From: Mycolicibacterium moriokaense
GTDB lineage: Bacteria; Actinomycetota; Actinomycetes; Mycobacteriales; Mycobacteriaceae
Direction: 5' to 3'
DNA: 64,000 nt
Assembly (NCBI RefSeq): GCF_003347205.1
Contig: NZ_QQBJ01000024.1
Location: forward strand, 47,455-111,454
How positions within the stretch are numbered: position 1 is the first letter of the stretch; every line of letters begins with the position of its first letter. The notes under the pieces were generated by a model, which saw nothing but the letters and a program-made list of their open reading frames with translations, did no database searches and was not told the DNA's origin. This document shows positions 26,290 through 33,543 of the stretch, piece after piece. A program made the translations under genes and the position numbers.

Positions 26290-28233
26290 ATGGCGCGATG
26301 GGCGACGTATCGGCACAAGGGTAGAGACCGCGTCGGGGTGGTTTCGGGCGATGCCATCCACGCCACGGCCGAGGACGTCACGCTGGTCGACTTGATAGCG
26401 CGCGGGGCCGACGGGCTGGCCGCCGCCGCGCAGGACGCGCTGGCGTCTCCCGCGGAGGTGGTCGGGCTCGCCGACGTGACGCTGCGCGCGCCGATCCCCG
26501 AGCCGCCGTCGGTCCGCGACTCGCTGTGCTTTCTGGATCACATGCGCAACTGCCAGGCGGTGACCGGCGGGGGCCGCGAGCTCAGCGACACCTGGTACCG
26601 GGTTCCGGCCTTCTATTTCGCCTGCCCGGCAACGATTTTCGGGCCATATGAAGACGTTCCCATCGCACCGGGTTCGGCGTGGCAGGACTTCGAGCTCGAG
26701 GTGGCGGCGGTCCTCGGCCCCGCCGGGGCGGACCTGACCGTCGAGCAGGCGCAGCAGGCCATCGTCGGCTACATGATCTTCAACGACTGGTCCGCCCGCG
26801 ATCTGCAGTTGTTCGACAGCCAGTTGGGCATCGGTCAGTCGAAGGGCAAGGATCAAGGCGTCACGCTCGGCCCGTTTCTGGTCACGCCCGACGAACTGGA
26901 ACCGCACTTCGCCGACGGCCGACTCGATCTCGAGGTGACCGCGCTGGTCAACGACGAAGTGGTCGGCACCGGCTCGACGAAGACGATGGACTGGACCTTC
27001 GCCCAGGTCATTTCGTACGCGTCGCGCGGCGTCCCGCTGCGGCCCGGCGACGTCTTCGGCTCAGGCACGGTGCCGACGTGCACGCTGGTCGAGCATCTCA
27101 GTATCGCCGAGCCGACCTCGTTCCGCGGCTGGCTGCACGACGGCGACGTGGTGACGCTGCGGGTCGCGGGTCTGGGCGAAACGCGTCAGGCGGTGCGCGC
27201 GACCGCGCCGCCCCACCCGATCGGCACGCTGAACAATCCCAACGCTGCACCACGCCCGCGCGTCAACCCCGCGCCGGCCCGCATCCCGTACATCCGCGGC
27301 TTGCACAGCGTCGCCGACCGGGTGTGGGCGTGGACGCTTCCCGACGGCGGGTACGGCCTCAGCAACGCGGGACTTGTATCGGGTGACGGGGAGTCATTGC
27401 TGGTCGACACGCTCTTCGACCGCCAGCTGACCGCCGAGATGCTGCAGGCGATGGCGCCGATGACCGAGGCCGCGCCGATCACCAAGGCGTTGATCACCCA
27501 CTCCAACGGCGACCACACCCACGGCAATCAGCTGCTGGCTCCCGGGGTCCAGATCATCGCGGCGGCGGGCACGGCCGAGGAGATCGCCCACGAGATGGCG
27601 CCGGAGATGCTGGCGATGGTCCAGCACGCCGACCTCGGCCCCACTGCCACGCGATATCTGCGGGACCGCTTCGGCCAGTTCGACTTCAGCGGCATCACCC
27701 TGCGCAACGCCGACCTCACCTTCGACGACACCCTCGACATCGAGGTCGGCGGCCGCGCGGTCGTGCTGCGCAACCTCGGGCCCGCGCACACCGCCGCCGA
27801 TTCGGTGGTGCACGTCCCCGACGCCGGCGTGCTGTTCGCGGGCGATCTGCTGTTCATCGGCGGCACCCCCATCGTGTGGTCAGGACCCATCGCCAACTGG
27901 ATCGCCGCATGCGATGCGATGATCGCCATGGATGCGCCGATCGTGGTGCCCGGACACGGGCCGGTCACCGATCCAGACGGGATCCGCGCCGTCCGTGGCT
28001 ATTTCGAGCACATCGTCAACGAGATCGACGCCGCACACCAGAAGGGCCTGTCGTTCGCCGAGGCCGCCGACGGGATCGACCTGGCCGAGTACGCGCAGTG
28101 GCTGGACTCCGAGCGCATCGTGGTCAACGTCTACCAGCGCTATCGAGAACTCGAGCCGCAAACCCCGCAGCTACCGGCGATGGCCCTGCTGGTGATGCAG
28201 GCCGACTGGCACGCCAAGCACGCCCGGTCCTGA
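26290..28233 (+). CDS. Fusion of fumarylacetoacetate hydrolase-type and MBL-fold hydrolase domains
   Basis: This 647-residue two-domain enzyme is unusual. Residues 1-300 are an FAH-family fold, with the metal-site segment WQDFELEVAAVLG and the FAH core GYMIFNDWSARDLQ and GQSKGKDQGVTLGPFLV. Residues 335-640 are an MBL fold with HSNGDHTHGN, a subgroup motif in which Asn replaces the second His, plus the His of LGPAHTAADSV, the Asp of FAGDLLF and the His of VPGHGPV. FAH enzymes cleave C-C bonds of 1,3-diketo acids or decarboxylate, and the MBL half may hydrolyse the product or its thioester. GAGGAG (26279-26284) upstream is a good ribosome site. The two activities in one chain suggest consecutive steps in an aromatic-acid route. 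Confidence 0.82.
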   Translation: MARWATYRHKGRDRVGVVSGDAIHATAEDVTLVDLIARGADGLAAAAQDALASPAEVVGLADVTLRAPIPEPPSVRDSLCFLDHMRNCQAVTGGGRELSDTWYRVPAFYFACPATIFGPYEDVPIAPGSAWQDFELEVAAVLGPAGADLTVEQAQQAIVGYMIFNDWSARDLQLFDSQLGIGQSKGKDQGVTLGPFLVTPDELEPHFADGRLDLEVTALVNDEVVGTGSTKTMDWTFAQVISYASRGVPLRPGDVFGSGTVPTCTLVEHLSIAEPTSFRGWLHDGDVVTLRVAGLGETRQAVRATAPPHPIGTLNNPNAAPRPRVNPAPARIPYIRGLHSVADRVWAWTLPDGGYGLSNAGLVSGDGESLLVDTLFDRQLTAEMLQAMAPMTEAAPITKALITHSNGDHTHGNQLLAPGVQIIAAAGTAEEIAHEMAPEMLAMVQHADLGPTATRYLRDRFGQFDFSGITLRNADLTFDDTLDIEVGGRAVVLRNLGPAHTAADSVVHVPDAGVLFAGDLLFIGGTPIVWSGPIANWIAACDAMIAMDAPIVVPGHGPVTDPDGIRAVRGYFEHIVNEIDAAHQKGLSFAEAADGIDLAEYAQWLDSERIVVNVYQRYRELEPQTPQLPAMALLVMQADWHAKHARS

Positions 28234-28241
28234 CAGAAGAA

Positions 28242-28276
28242 GGCCGGGCCGCGGAAGGCACCACCGCGGCCCGGCC
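28242..28276. terminator. Strong bidirectional hairpin terminator
   Basis: A perfect 13-bp GC-rich stem (GGCCGGGCCGCGG at 28242-28254, its complement at 28264-28276) with a 9-nt loop sits in the 55-bp gap between two convergent genes. There is no clear U-run on either strand. It is well placed to terminate transcription from both sides. Confidence 0.75.
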
Positions 28277-28288
28277 GTTGGTCGCCGG

Positions 28289-29470
28289 CTACAACCGTTC
28301 GATGATGGTGGCGTTGGCCATGCCACCGGCCTCACACATCGTCTGCAGCGCATAGCGACCGCCGCGCTGCTCCAACGCGTTCACCATCGTGGTCATGATG
28401 CGAACACCGCTGGCGCCCAGCGGATGCCCGATCGCAATCGCGCCGCCGTTGACGTTCGTCTTCGCCAGATCGGCGCCGACATCCAGCGCCCACGACAGCA
28501 CCACCGGGGCGAACGCCTCGTTGACCTCGAACAAGTCGATGTCGGCGATGGTGAGCCCGGCGCGCCGCAGCACCTTCTCGGTGGCCGGGATGACCCCGGT
28601 CAGCATGTACAGCGGGTCCGACCCGACGACGGTCGCGGTGTGGATGCGCGCCAGTGGACGCAGTCCGAGTCGGTTGGCCGCCTCCGAGGTGGTGATGAGC
28701 ACCGCCGCGCTGCCGTCCGACAGCGGCGACGAGTTACCGGCGGTGATCTCCCAGTTGATCTGCGGGAAGCGCGCCTCGTATGCCGGGTTGTAGAACGCAG
28801 GCTTCAGGCCCGCCAGCGTCTGCACCGTCGTGCCGGGACGAATGATCTCATCGGTCGCCAGGCCTGCGATGGGTGCCAGTTCGTTGTCGAAGCGGCCCTC
28901 TTTCGTTGCTGCGGCGGCCTTTTCGTGGCTGCCGGCGGAGAACTCGTCGAGTTGCTGACGGGAGAGGTTCCACTTGGCGGCGATCAACTCGGCGCTGATG
29001 CCCTGCGGCACCAGGCCGTCGGGGTAGCGCTGCGCCATCGCACCGAACGGGTCGCTGCCCGGCAGCACGCTGGAGCCCATCGGCACCCGGCCCATCGATT
29101 CGACGCCCGCGGCGACCACGATGTCGTAGGCGCCCGAGATCACCCCCTGGGCCGCGAAGCTGATCGCCTGCTGGCTGCTGCCGCATTGCCGGTCCACGGT
29201 GGTGCCCGGCACCGACTCGGGGAAACCCGCGCCCAGCACGGCGTTACGGGCGATGTTGGCGGCCTGGTCGCCCACCTGCGTGACGGCGCCCGCGATGACG
29301 TCGTCGATCTCCGCGGGGTCGACGCCCGTGCGCGCCACCAGTTCTTTCAGGCTGTGGGAAAGCAGATCGACTGGCAGCACGTCGTGCAGTGCGCCGCCGG
29401 CCTTGCCCTTCCCGACAGGGGTGCGTACCGCACCGACAATGACCGCGTCCCGGCCCGCATATCCGGCCAT
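28289..29470 (-). CDS. Acetyl-CoA acetyltransferase (thiolase), FadA family
   Basis: This 393-residue thiolase would cleave 3-ketoacyl-CoA, or condense acetyl-CoA units. The nucleophilic Cys lies in VDRQCGSSQQAI, the catalytic His in GHPLGASG and the second Cys region in MCEAGGMANATIIE. All are intact. The ATG at 29470 (MAGYAGRD) is preferred to one 18 bp upstream. The gene is divergent from an HxlR-type regulator and is separated from it by an operator-like repeat (29493-29543), so the regulator probably controls it. It ends at a strong hairpin. The thiolase type is not tied to one substrate; a lipid or steroid beta-oxidation role fits the surroundings. Confidence 0.9.
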   Translation of the reverse strand: MAGYAGRDAVIVGAVRTPVGKGKAGGALHDVLPVDLLSHSLKELVARTGVDPAEIDDVIAGAVTQVGDQAANIARNAVLGAGFPESVPGTTVDRQCGSSQQAISFAAQGVISGAYDIVVAAGVESMGRVPMGSSVLPGSDPFGAMAQRYPDGLVPQGISAELIAAKWNLSRQQLDEFSAGSHEKAAAATKEGRFDNELAPIAGLATDEIIRPGTTVQTLAGLKPAFYNPAYEARFPQINWEITAGNSSPLSDGSAAVLITTSEAANRLGLRPLARIHTATVVGSDPLYMLTGVIPATEKVLRRAGLTIADIDLFEVNEAFAPVVLSWALDVGADLAKTNVNGGAIAIGHPLGASGVRIMTTMVNALEQRGGRYALQTMCEAGGMANATIIERL

Positions 29471-29492
29471 CTCCGCCTCCGACTCCACTCTG

Positions 29493-29543
29493 AGTTGACT
29501 TCTATATACCCAGCTATACCACCTGGGTATACTTAGAACAACT
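29493..29543. promoter_or_regulatory. HxlR-type operator between thiolase and regulator genes
   Basis: An inverted repeat TATACCCAG (29505-29513) and CTGGGTATA (29523-29531) has 9-bp perfect arms, with a third TATACC half-site (29515-29520) in the spacer. Outer bases AGTTG and CAACT (29493-29497 and 29539-29543) extend the dyad. It is centred between divergent promoters, so a dimeric HxlR regulator could control both genes. Confidence 0.7.
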
Positions 29544-29562
29544 CAGGGAAGGGGTGAATTCC

Positions 29563-30039
29563 ATGACAGTTCTGCAGGGCAAGCTCGCCGACCGCGACGC
29601 GTGGTCAGCGGTGGGCGAGTGCCCCATCGAGAAGACGATGGCCCTGCTCGGCACCAAGTCGGCGATGCTGATCCTGCGGGAGGCCTACTACGGCACCACC
29701 CGGTTCGACGACTTCTGCACGCGGGTCGGCATCACCAGGGCGGCGACGTCGGCCCGGCTGAACGAATTGGTGGACGCCGGGTTGCTGACGCGGCGGCCCT
29801 ACCGCGAACCGGGTCAGCGCGCCCGCGACGAATACGTGCTGACGCCCTCTGGTGTCGAGTTCATGCCCGTGGTGTGGGCGATGTTCGAGTGGGGCCGAAA
29901 GCATCTGCCGAATCGCTCACCGCTGCGGCTGTATCACCAAGGTTGCGGGGCGGACGCCGCCGTGGAGATCCGCTGTACCGAGGAGCACGAGGTGCCCGCG
30001 AGCGAACTCGGCGTGCGACTGGCCGGGAAAAACAGCTGA
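29563..30039 (+). CDS. HxlR-family (winged-helix) transcriptional regulator
   Basis: This 158-residue winged-helix regulator is of the HxlR/MarR-like family. The N-terminal Cys in VGECPIEKTMALLGTKSAMLIL and the recognition segment RFDDFCTRVGITRAATSARLNELV are typical. The wing is RPYREPGQRARDEYVLT. HxlR Cys residues sometimes sense oxidants or aldehydes. The C-terminus carries extra Cys residues (HQGCGAD, IRCTEEH). The ATG at 29563 is served by an AGGGAAGGGG ribosome site at 29544-29553. A GTG 9 bp upstream is an alternative start. It is divergent from the thiolase and likely regulates it through the repeat at 29493-29543. Confidence 0.87.
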   Translation: MTVLQGKLADRDAWSAVGECPIEKTMALLGTKSAMLILREAYYGTTRFDDFCTRVGITRAATSARLNELVDAGLLTRRPYREPGQRARDEYVLTPSGVEFMPVVWAMFEWGRKHLPNRSPLRLYHQGCGADAAVEIRCTEEHEVPASELGVRLAGKNS

Positions 30040-30101
30040 TTTCAAGCGAATTCACAGCCCGACGGATCGGGCTGAATCGGGGCCCGCGGCTACGGTGAGC
30101 C

Positions 30102-30578
30102 ATGTCCAACAGCCCAGCAGTCACCACCGATCGTCCGGCGCACCACGGTTTCGTGCCGCCCAAGTTGCCTCTGCCGCTGAACCCGGAACTGGCCAGGCAT
30201 GCCGAGGCCCGCGCGGCGAATCTGCAGAACCGCATCGCCGACGCCATCACCCGGTTCGCCGGCTCGATGGCGTTCGTCTACTTCCACATCATCTGGTTCG
30301 CGGTGTGGATCATCTTCGGCATCGAGGGCTACCCGTTCGGGCTGCTGACGATGATCGTGTCGCTCGAGGCGATCTTCCTGTCGACGTTCGTGATGATCAG
30401 CCAGAACCGCGCCGACTTCAAGCGCCAAGCCGCCGCCGACCAGCAATGGAAGATGGTGCAGGAGGAGGACCAGCAGAACAAGCAACTGCTCGCGCTGTCC
30501 AACCAGATCCTCGAGCTCACCCGCGCTGTGCACGCGATGACGTGCACAGGCGACGGTCCTCAGCCGGCGAAGCAGTAG
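30102..30578 (+). CDS. DUF1003 family membrane protein
   Basis: This 158-residue integral membrane protein has two hydrophobic helices around residues 54-70 (MAFVYFHIIWFAVWIIFG) and 77-96 (GLLTMIVSLEAIFLSTFVMI). They are separated by a short loop and match the DUF1003 core in which SLEAIFLSTFVMISQNR is diagnostic. The C-terminal tail is polar and helical (Gln/Glu-rich), suggesting a coiled coil. The function is unknown. A -10-like TACGGT (30091-30096) lies five bases before the ATG, suggesting a leaderless transcript. It overlaps the convergent SBP56 gene at its 3' end by 19 bp. Confidence 0.82.
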   Translation: MSNSPAVTTDRPAHHGFVPPKLPLPLNPELARHAEARAANLQNRIADAITRFAGSMAFVYFHIIWFAVWIIFGIEGYPFGLLTMIVSLEAIFLSTFVMISQNRADFKRQAAADQQWKMVQEEDQQNKQLLALSNQILELTRAVHAMTCTGDGPQPAKQ

Positions 30579-31969
30579 GAGTCGCTCGACGCGTCTCCGC
30601 CCTGCAGCCGGGTCTGGTGCACGCGAAGTCCGCGGAACTGCTCCTCGTGCGGGAAGAACTCGGGGTCGGCGGCCAGTCCGCCGTCGGCGACGTCGGCGTC
30701 CAGCTTGGCCATCCACGATCCGACGCCGTCGGGGTAGAAGACCTCGTCCCAGGCCGCGTAGAGGGAATTCGTGACGTAGACACGCTTGCCGTCGCGGCTG
30801 ATCTCCACCATCTGCGGGCCGCCGCCCAGCGCCCGGCCCGGATGGGCAGGGTGCGGTTGACGCCGGACGATCCCGCCCAGCCGCACCGCCGCCGTCTCCC
30901 GCGGGTGGAACGGATCGCTGACATCGAACTGCTTGAGTTCCCCTGTGCCCCAGCATGATACGTAGAGCCACCGATCGTCGACGGACAGGTCGATGTCGCT
31001 GACCAGCGGCGGGACCGCGCCGAATCCCTTCAGGATGGGCGGCAGGTGGTCCGCGTCTGCAGGCTCGGCGGGAATCGTGATCACCTTCTGGACGGCCCAC
31101 TGCTCGCCGTCTCTGTGCCACAACCAGATCGACGCCGACAGATCCTCGACGCTGATCACCACGCTCGCAAAGCCGTAGGTCTGGGTCGGGTCGTGCGCCG
31201 GCCGCAACTCCAGCACCATCTGGTGCTCGTCGCCCAGATCGATGCGCTGGGTGAGCCTGCGCTGCGACATGCTCCAGAAGTTGAGGTGGTGGCCGAACTT
31301 GCGGCCCAACAGATCCTCGGGGTTCAGGCCGTGCTCGATCATCGACGGCGATGCCCATTCAGACGTCACCACGGTGTCCTGCTGCAGATGCCACCAGAAG
31401 TCGTAGGCGAAGAACTGCGATCCGCGGTCGTGCTCCCACGGTTCGAGGACCGCGAACGTGTCGTGGTCCAGCAGCGCCACGCCGCCGGGGCCGTCGTCGC
31501 CGTTCGCCCCGCCCAGCGCCGACATGAAGATGCCGCCGGGTCCGCAGTGCACGGTGTGAGGGCGCGAATAACCCGCCTTGGCCGCCAACTCGCCGGCCTC
31601 GATGGTGTGCGTCAGCACCGGATTGCGGGGATCGGGCTTGGTGTCCAGGACGTAGGTGTTCGACGACCTGATGCCCGGCACCAGCAGATAGCGCCGTTCC
31701 AGGCCGTTGCGATGGTCATGGCCTTCGTGGCAGAGCGCGCTCGAGCAAGCGTTCCAACCGAAATGGTGAAGCTCGTTTCCGGCTGTCGGCAGTTCGCTCC
31801 AGCCGACGACGCCGCCGTAGCCGGCGGAGGTGGGGTCGCAGTCGACCACCGCGATGGCGTCTTTCGCCCGGCCGGCGGGGTCGAATGCGGCGACGTAGGC
31901 GAGTTGCTCGGGCGCGGCGGCGACGGCGGCACCCGGGGTGCGGTAGAAGGTGGGATCTGTGGCGGGCAT
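30560..31969 (-). CDS. Selenium-binding protein SBP56 / methanethiol oxidase-like
   Basis: This 469-residue protein of the SBP56 family forms a predicted beta-propeller. Segments such as NELHHFGWNACSSALCH, then RRYLLVPGIRSSNTYV, then SRPHTVHCGPGG, and the C-terminal PHEEQFRGLRVHQTRLQGGD are family hallmarks. Some bacterial and human members oxidise methanethiol to formaldehyde, H2S and H2O2, using copper ligated by conserved His residues. The Cys in NACSSALC is a proposed selenium-binding position. The gene has its own upstream region with an 18-bp inverted repeat (31997-32014) and a GAGGAA ribosome site. A role in sulfur or selenium metabolism is family-level inference. Confidence 0.9.
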   Translation of the reverse strand: MPATDPTFYRTPGAAVAAAPEQLAYVAAFDPAGRAKDAIAVVDCDPTSAGYGGVVGWSELPTAGNELHHFGWNACSSALCHEGHDHRNGLERRYLLVPGIRSSNTYVLDTKPDPRNPVLTHTIEAGELAAKAGYSRPHTVHCGPGGIFMSALGGANGDDGPGGVALLDHDTFAVLEPWEHDRGSQFFAYDFWWHLQQDTVVTSEWASPSMIEHGLNPEDLLGRKFGHHLNFWSMSQRRLTQRIDLGDEHQMVLELRPAHDPTQTYGFASVVISVEDLSASIWLWHRDGEQWAVQKVITIPAEPADADHLPPILKGFGAVPPLVSDIDLSVDDRWLYVSCWGTGELKQFDVSDPFHPRETAAVRLGGIVRRQPHPAHPGRALGGGPQMVEISRDGKRVYVTNSLYAAWDEVFYPDGVGSWMAKLDADVADGGLAADPEFFPHEEQFRGLRVHQTRLQGGDASSDSYCFAG

Positions 31970-31996
31970 GGCGATTCCTCGGGGTTCGCTCCATCA

Positions 31997-32014
31997 ATTG
32001 ACGTAGCCGTCAAT
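31997..32014. promoter_or_regulatory. Inverted repeat ATTGACG-N4-CGTCAAT upstream of SBP56
   Basis: A perfect 7-bp dyad with a 4-bp spacer lies 28 bp upstream of the SBP56 start (31969) and resembles a TetR-type operator. No regulator gene is adjacent, so the protein that would bind it is not known. The flanking bases TCA...TGA extend the symmetry loosely. Confidence 0.5.
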
Positions 32015-32075
32015 CAATGAGTGCGATGATCCTCCGCAGCAGCCTCGGTACAGGCTGTTCGTCAGAAATACTTCG

Positions 32076-32495
32076 TCAGCACTCCGTGGTGATGTCGAAC
32101 GCCGCGGTGGTGCTCTGATTCGGCTTGTCGGCGAACGACCCCTGAGCCTCGCCGCTGACGTTGAACTTGCCCTGGGACACCTTCGCCTGGGCCTTGCCCA
32201 GGTTGTCGTTCCAGAAGGTGCCGGTGAAATTGCCCAGGTTGCGGATCTCGACGGCGTCGGGCTTCACGGTGTCGCCCAGGGTGATCGTCGCCGTGAATCC
32301 GGGGTCCTTGTCCAGCGTCTTGATGGTCCAACTCTCGCCGGTCTGGTAGCAGGTGACCGGCTGCAGTGAGTTGGTGGCCTCACCGTTGATGATCACCTTG
32401 GCGTCGTGCGTGGACAACGCCGCCGGGGGACTCGAACAGCCGGCCACGCCGACTGCGACGAGGAGAGCGGCTGCGGCGGGAAACCGGCGCTTCAT
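32076..32495 (-). CDS. LpqH (19-kDa antigen) family lipoprotein
   Basis: This 139-residue secreted lipoprotein has a basic, hydrophobic signal ending in the lipobox VAGC at about residue 20, so it should be acylated and anchored at the cell envelope. The mature part follows the LpqH pattern: AKVIINGEATNSLQPVTCYQ near the start, VEIRNLGNFTGTFWND in the middle, and a C-terminal Cys (AAFDITTEC) that may pair with the first Cys. LpqH-family proteins are abundant surface lipoproteins and TLR2 ligands in pathogenic mycobacteria. The ATG at 32495 directly precedes the signal. In-frame sequence further upstream has no signal character and is rejected. Confidence 0.85.
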   Translation of the reverse strand: MKRRFPAAAALLVAVGVAGCSSPPAALSTHDAKVIINGEATNSLQPVTCYQTGESWTIKTLDKDPGFTATITLGDTVKPDAVEIRNLGNFTGTFWNDNLGKAQAKVSQGKFNVSGEAQGSFADKPNQSTTAAFDITTEC

Positions 32496-32571
32496 GTGTG
32501 TGAATCCCCCTCTGTGACGAACTCGGCGACACACAGACACTAGAGCAGCGGCGGCCGCTACTGTCCCGAAA

Positions 32572-33501
32572 ATGCTGCACTTACGCGTCATCGCGCCCGC
32601 CGAACTGGGCGATTCGGTGATCGAAGCCCTGTCCGAACATCCCGGCGTCGCGCATCTGGTGGTGCACCGCGGCGACGCGCTGGACCCGCCTGGCGACGAG
32701 ATCACCGCCGACATCGCCCGCGAGTCCGCCAACGAGATCATCGAGGCGTTGAAAGCGCTTGGGGTCAAAGAGAAGGGCGCCATCACCCTCGACGTCGTCG
32801 ACACCGTGCTGTCGACGCGGGCCTACCGCGCCGAGGAGGAAGCCGCGGGCGATCCCGCCGACGCGGTGGTCTGGGACGAACTGGCCACCCGCACCCGCGA
32901 GGAGTCGACGCTCAACGTGACGTTCCTGACGTTTCTGTGTCTGGCCTGCCTGATCGCCGCGGTGGGGGTGGTCACCGACTCGCCCGTCACCGTCGTCGGC
33001 GCGATGGTGGTGGGGCCCGAGTTCGGACCGCTGGCGGCGCTCGCGGTGGCGTTGGTGCGGCGAAAGACTTACCTGGCCCGCCGCGCGGCGCTGGCCCTGG
33101 CGGTCGGCTTCCCGTTCGCCATGCTGGTCACGGCGATCGGCGTGCTGGCGGGCGAGGCCGTCGGCTGGATCGAGCTCACCAGCACCCGGGCCCTGGACCA
33201 GGTCGACTTCATCTTCCGGGTGGGCCCGCTGTCGTTCGTCGTGGCGTTGTTCGCAGGCGCGGCCGGGATGCTGTCGTTGGTGTCGGCCAAATCGGCCGCC
33301 CTGGTCGGCGTCTTCATCTCGGTGACGACGGTGCCCGCGGCCGGATTCGCCGTGGTGGCCGCGACGGTGGGCGACTGGGACATCGCCGCGGAATCGGCCG
33401 CCCAACTCGCCGTCAACCTGGTCGGAATCGTGCTCGCGGGCATCCTTGTTCTGTGGGTGCGTCGCGTGGCCGACGGGCGACACTGGCACGTCGCCGGCTG
33501 A
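32572..33501 (+). CDS. DUF389 (TIGR00341-type) membrane protein
   Basis: This 309-residue protein has an N-terminal cytosolic domain of about 110 residues. A run of hydrophobic helices follows from residue 117 (LNVTFLTFLCLACLIAAVGV) to the C-terminus. VVGAMVVGPEFGPLAALAVAL is the recurring DUF389 core segment. The function is unknown. A -10 TACTGT (32559-32564) lies seven bases before the ATG at 32572, giving a leaderless transcript. It is 42 bp upstream of the transglutaminase-DUF2126 gene and might be co-expressed with the four-gene block that follows, though there is no coupling overlap. Confidence 0.85.
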   Translation: MLHLRVIAPAELGDSVIEALSEHPGVAHLVVHRGDALDPPGDEITADIARESANEIIEALKALGVKEKGAITLDVVDTVLSTRAYRAEEEAAGDPADAVVWDELATRTREESTLNVTFLTFLCLACLIAAVGVVTDSPVTVVGAMVVGPEFGPLAALAVALVRRKTYLARRAALALAVGFPFAMLVTAIGVLAGEAVGWIELTSTRALDQVDFIFRVGPLSFVVALFAGAAGMLSLVSAKSAALVGVFISVTTVPAAGFAVVAATVGDWDIAAESAAQLAVNLVGIVLAGILVLWVRRVADGRHWHVAG

Positions 33502-33543
33502 GTGTGCGATGCGCGGTTTCTCGCGTTGTGATGGGATCAGCGG

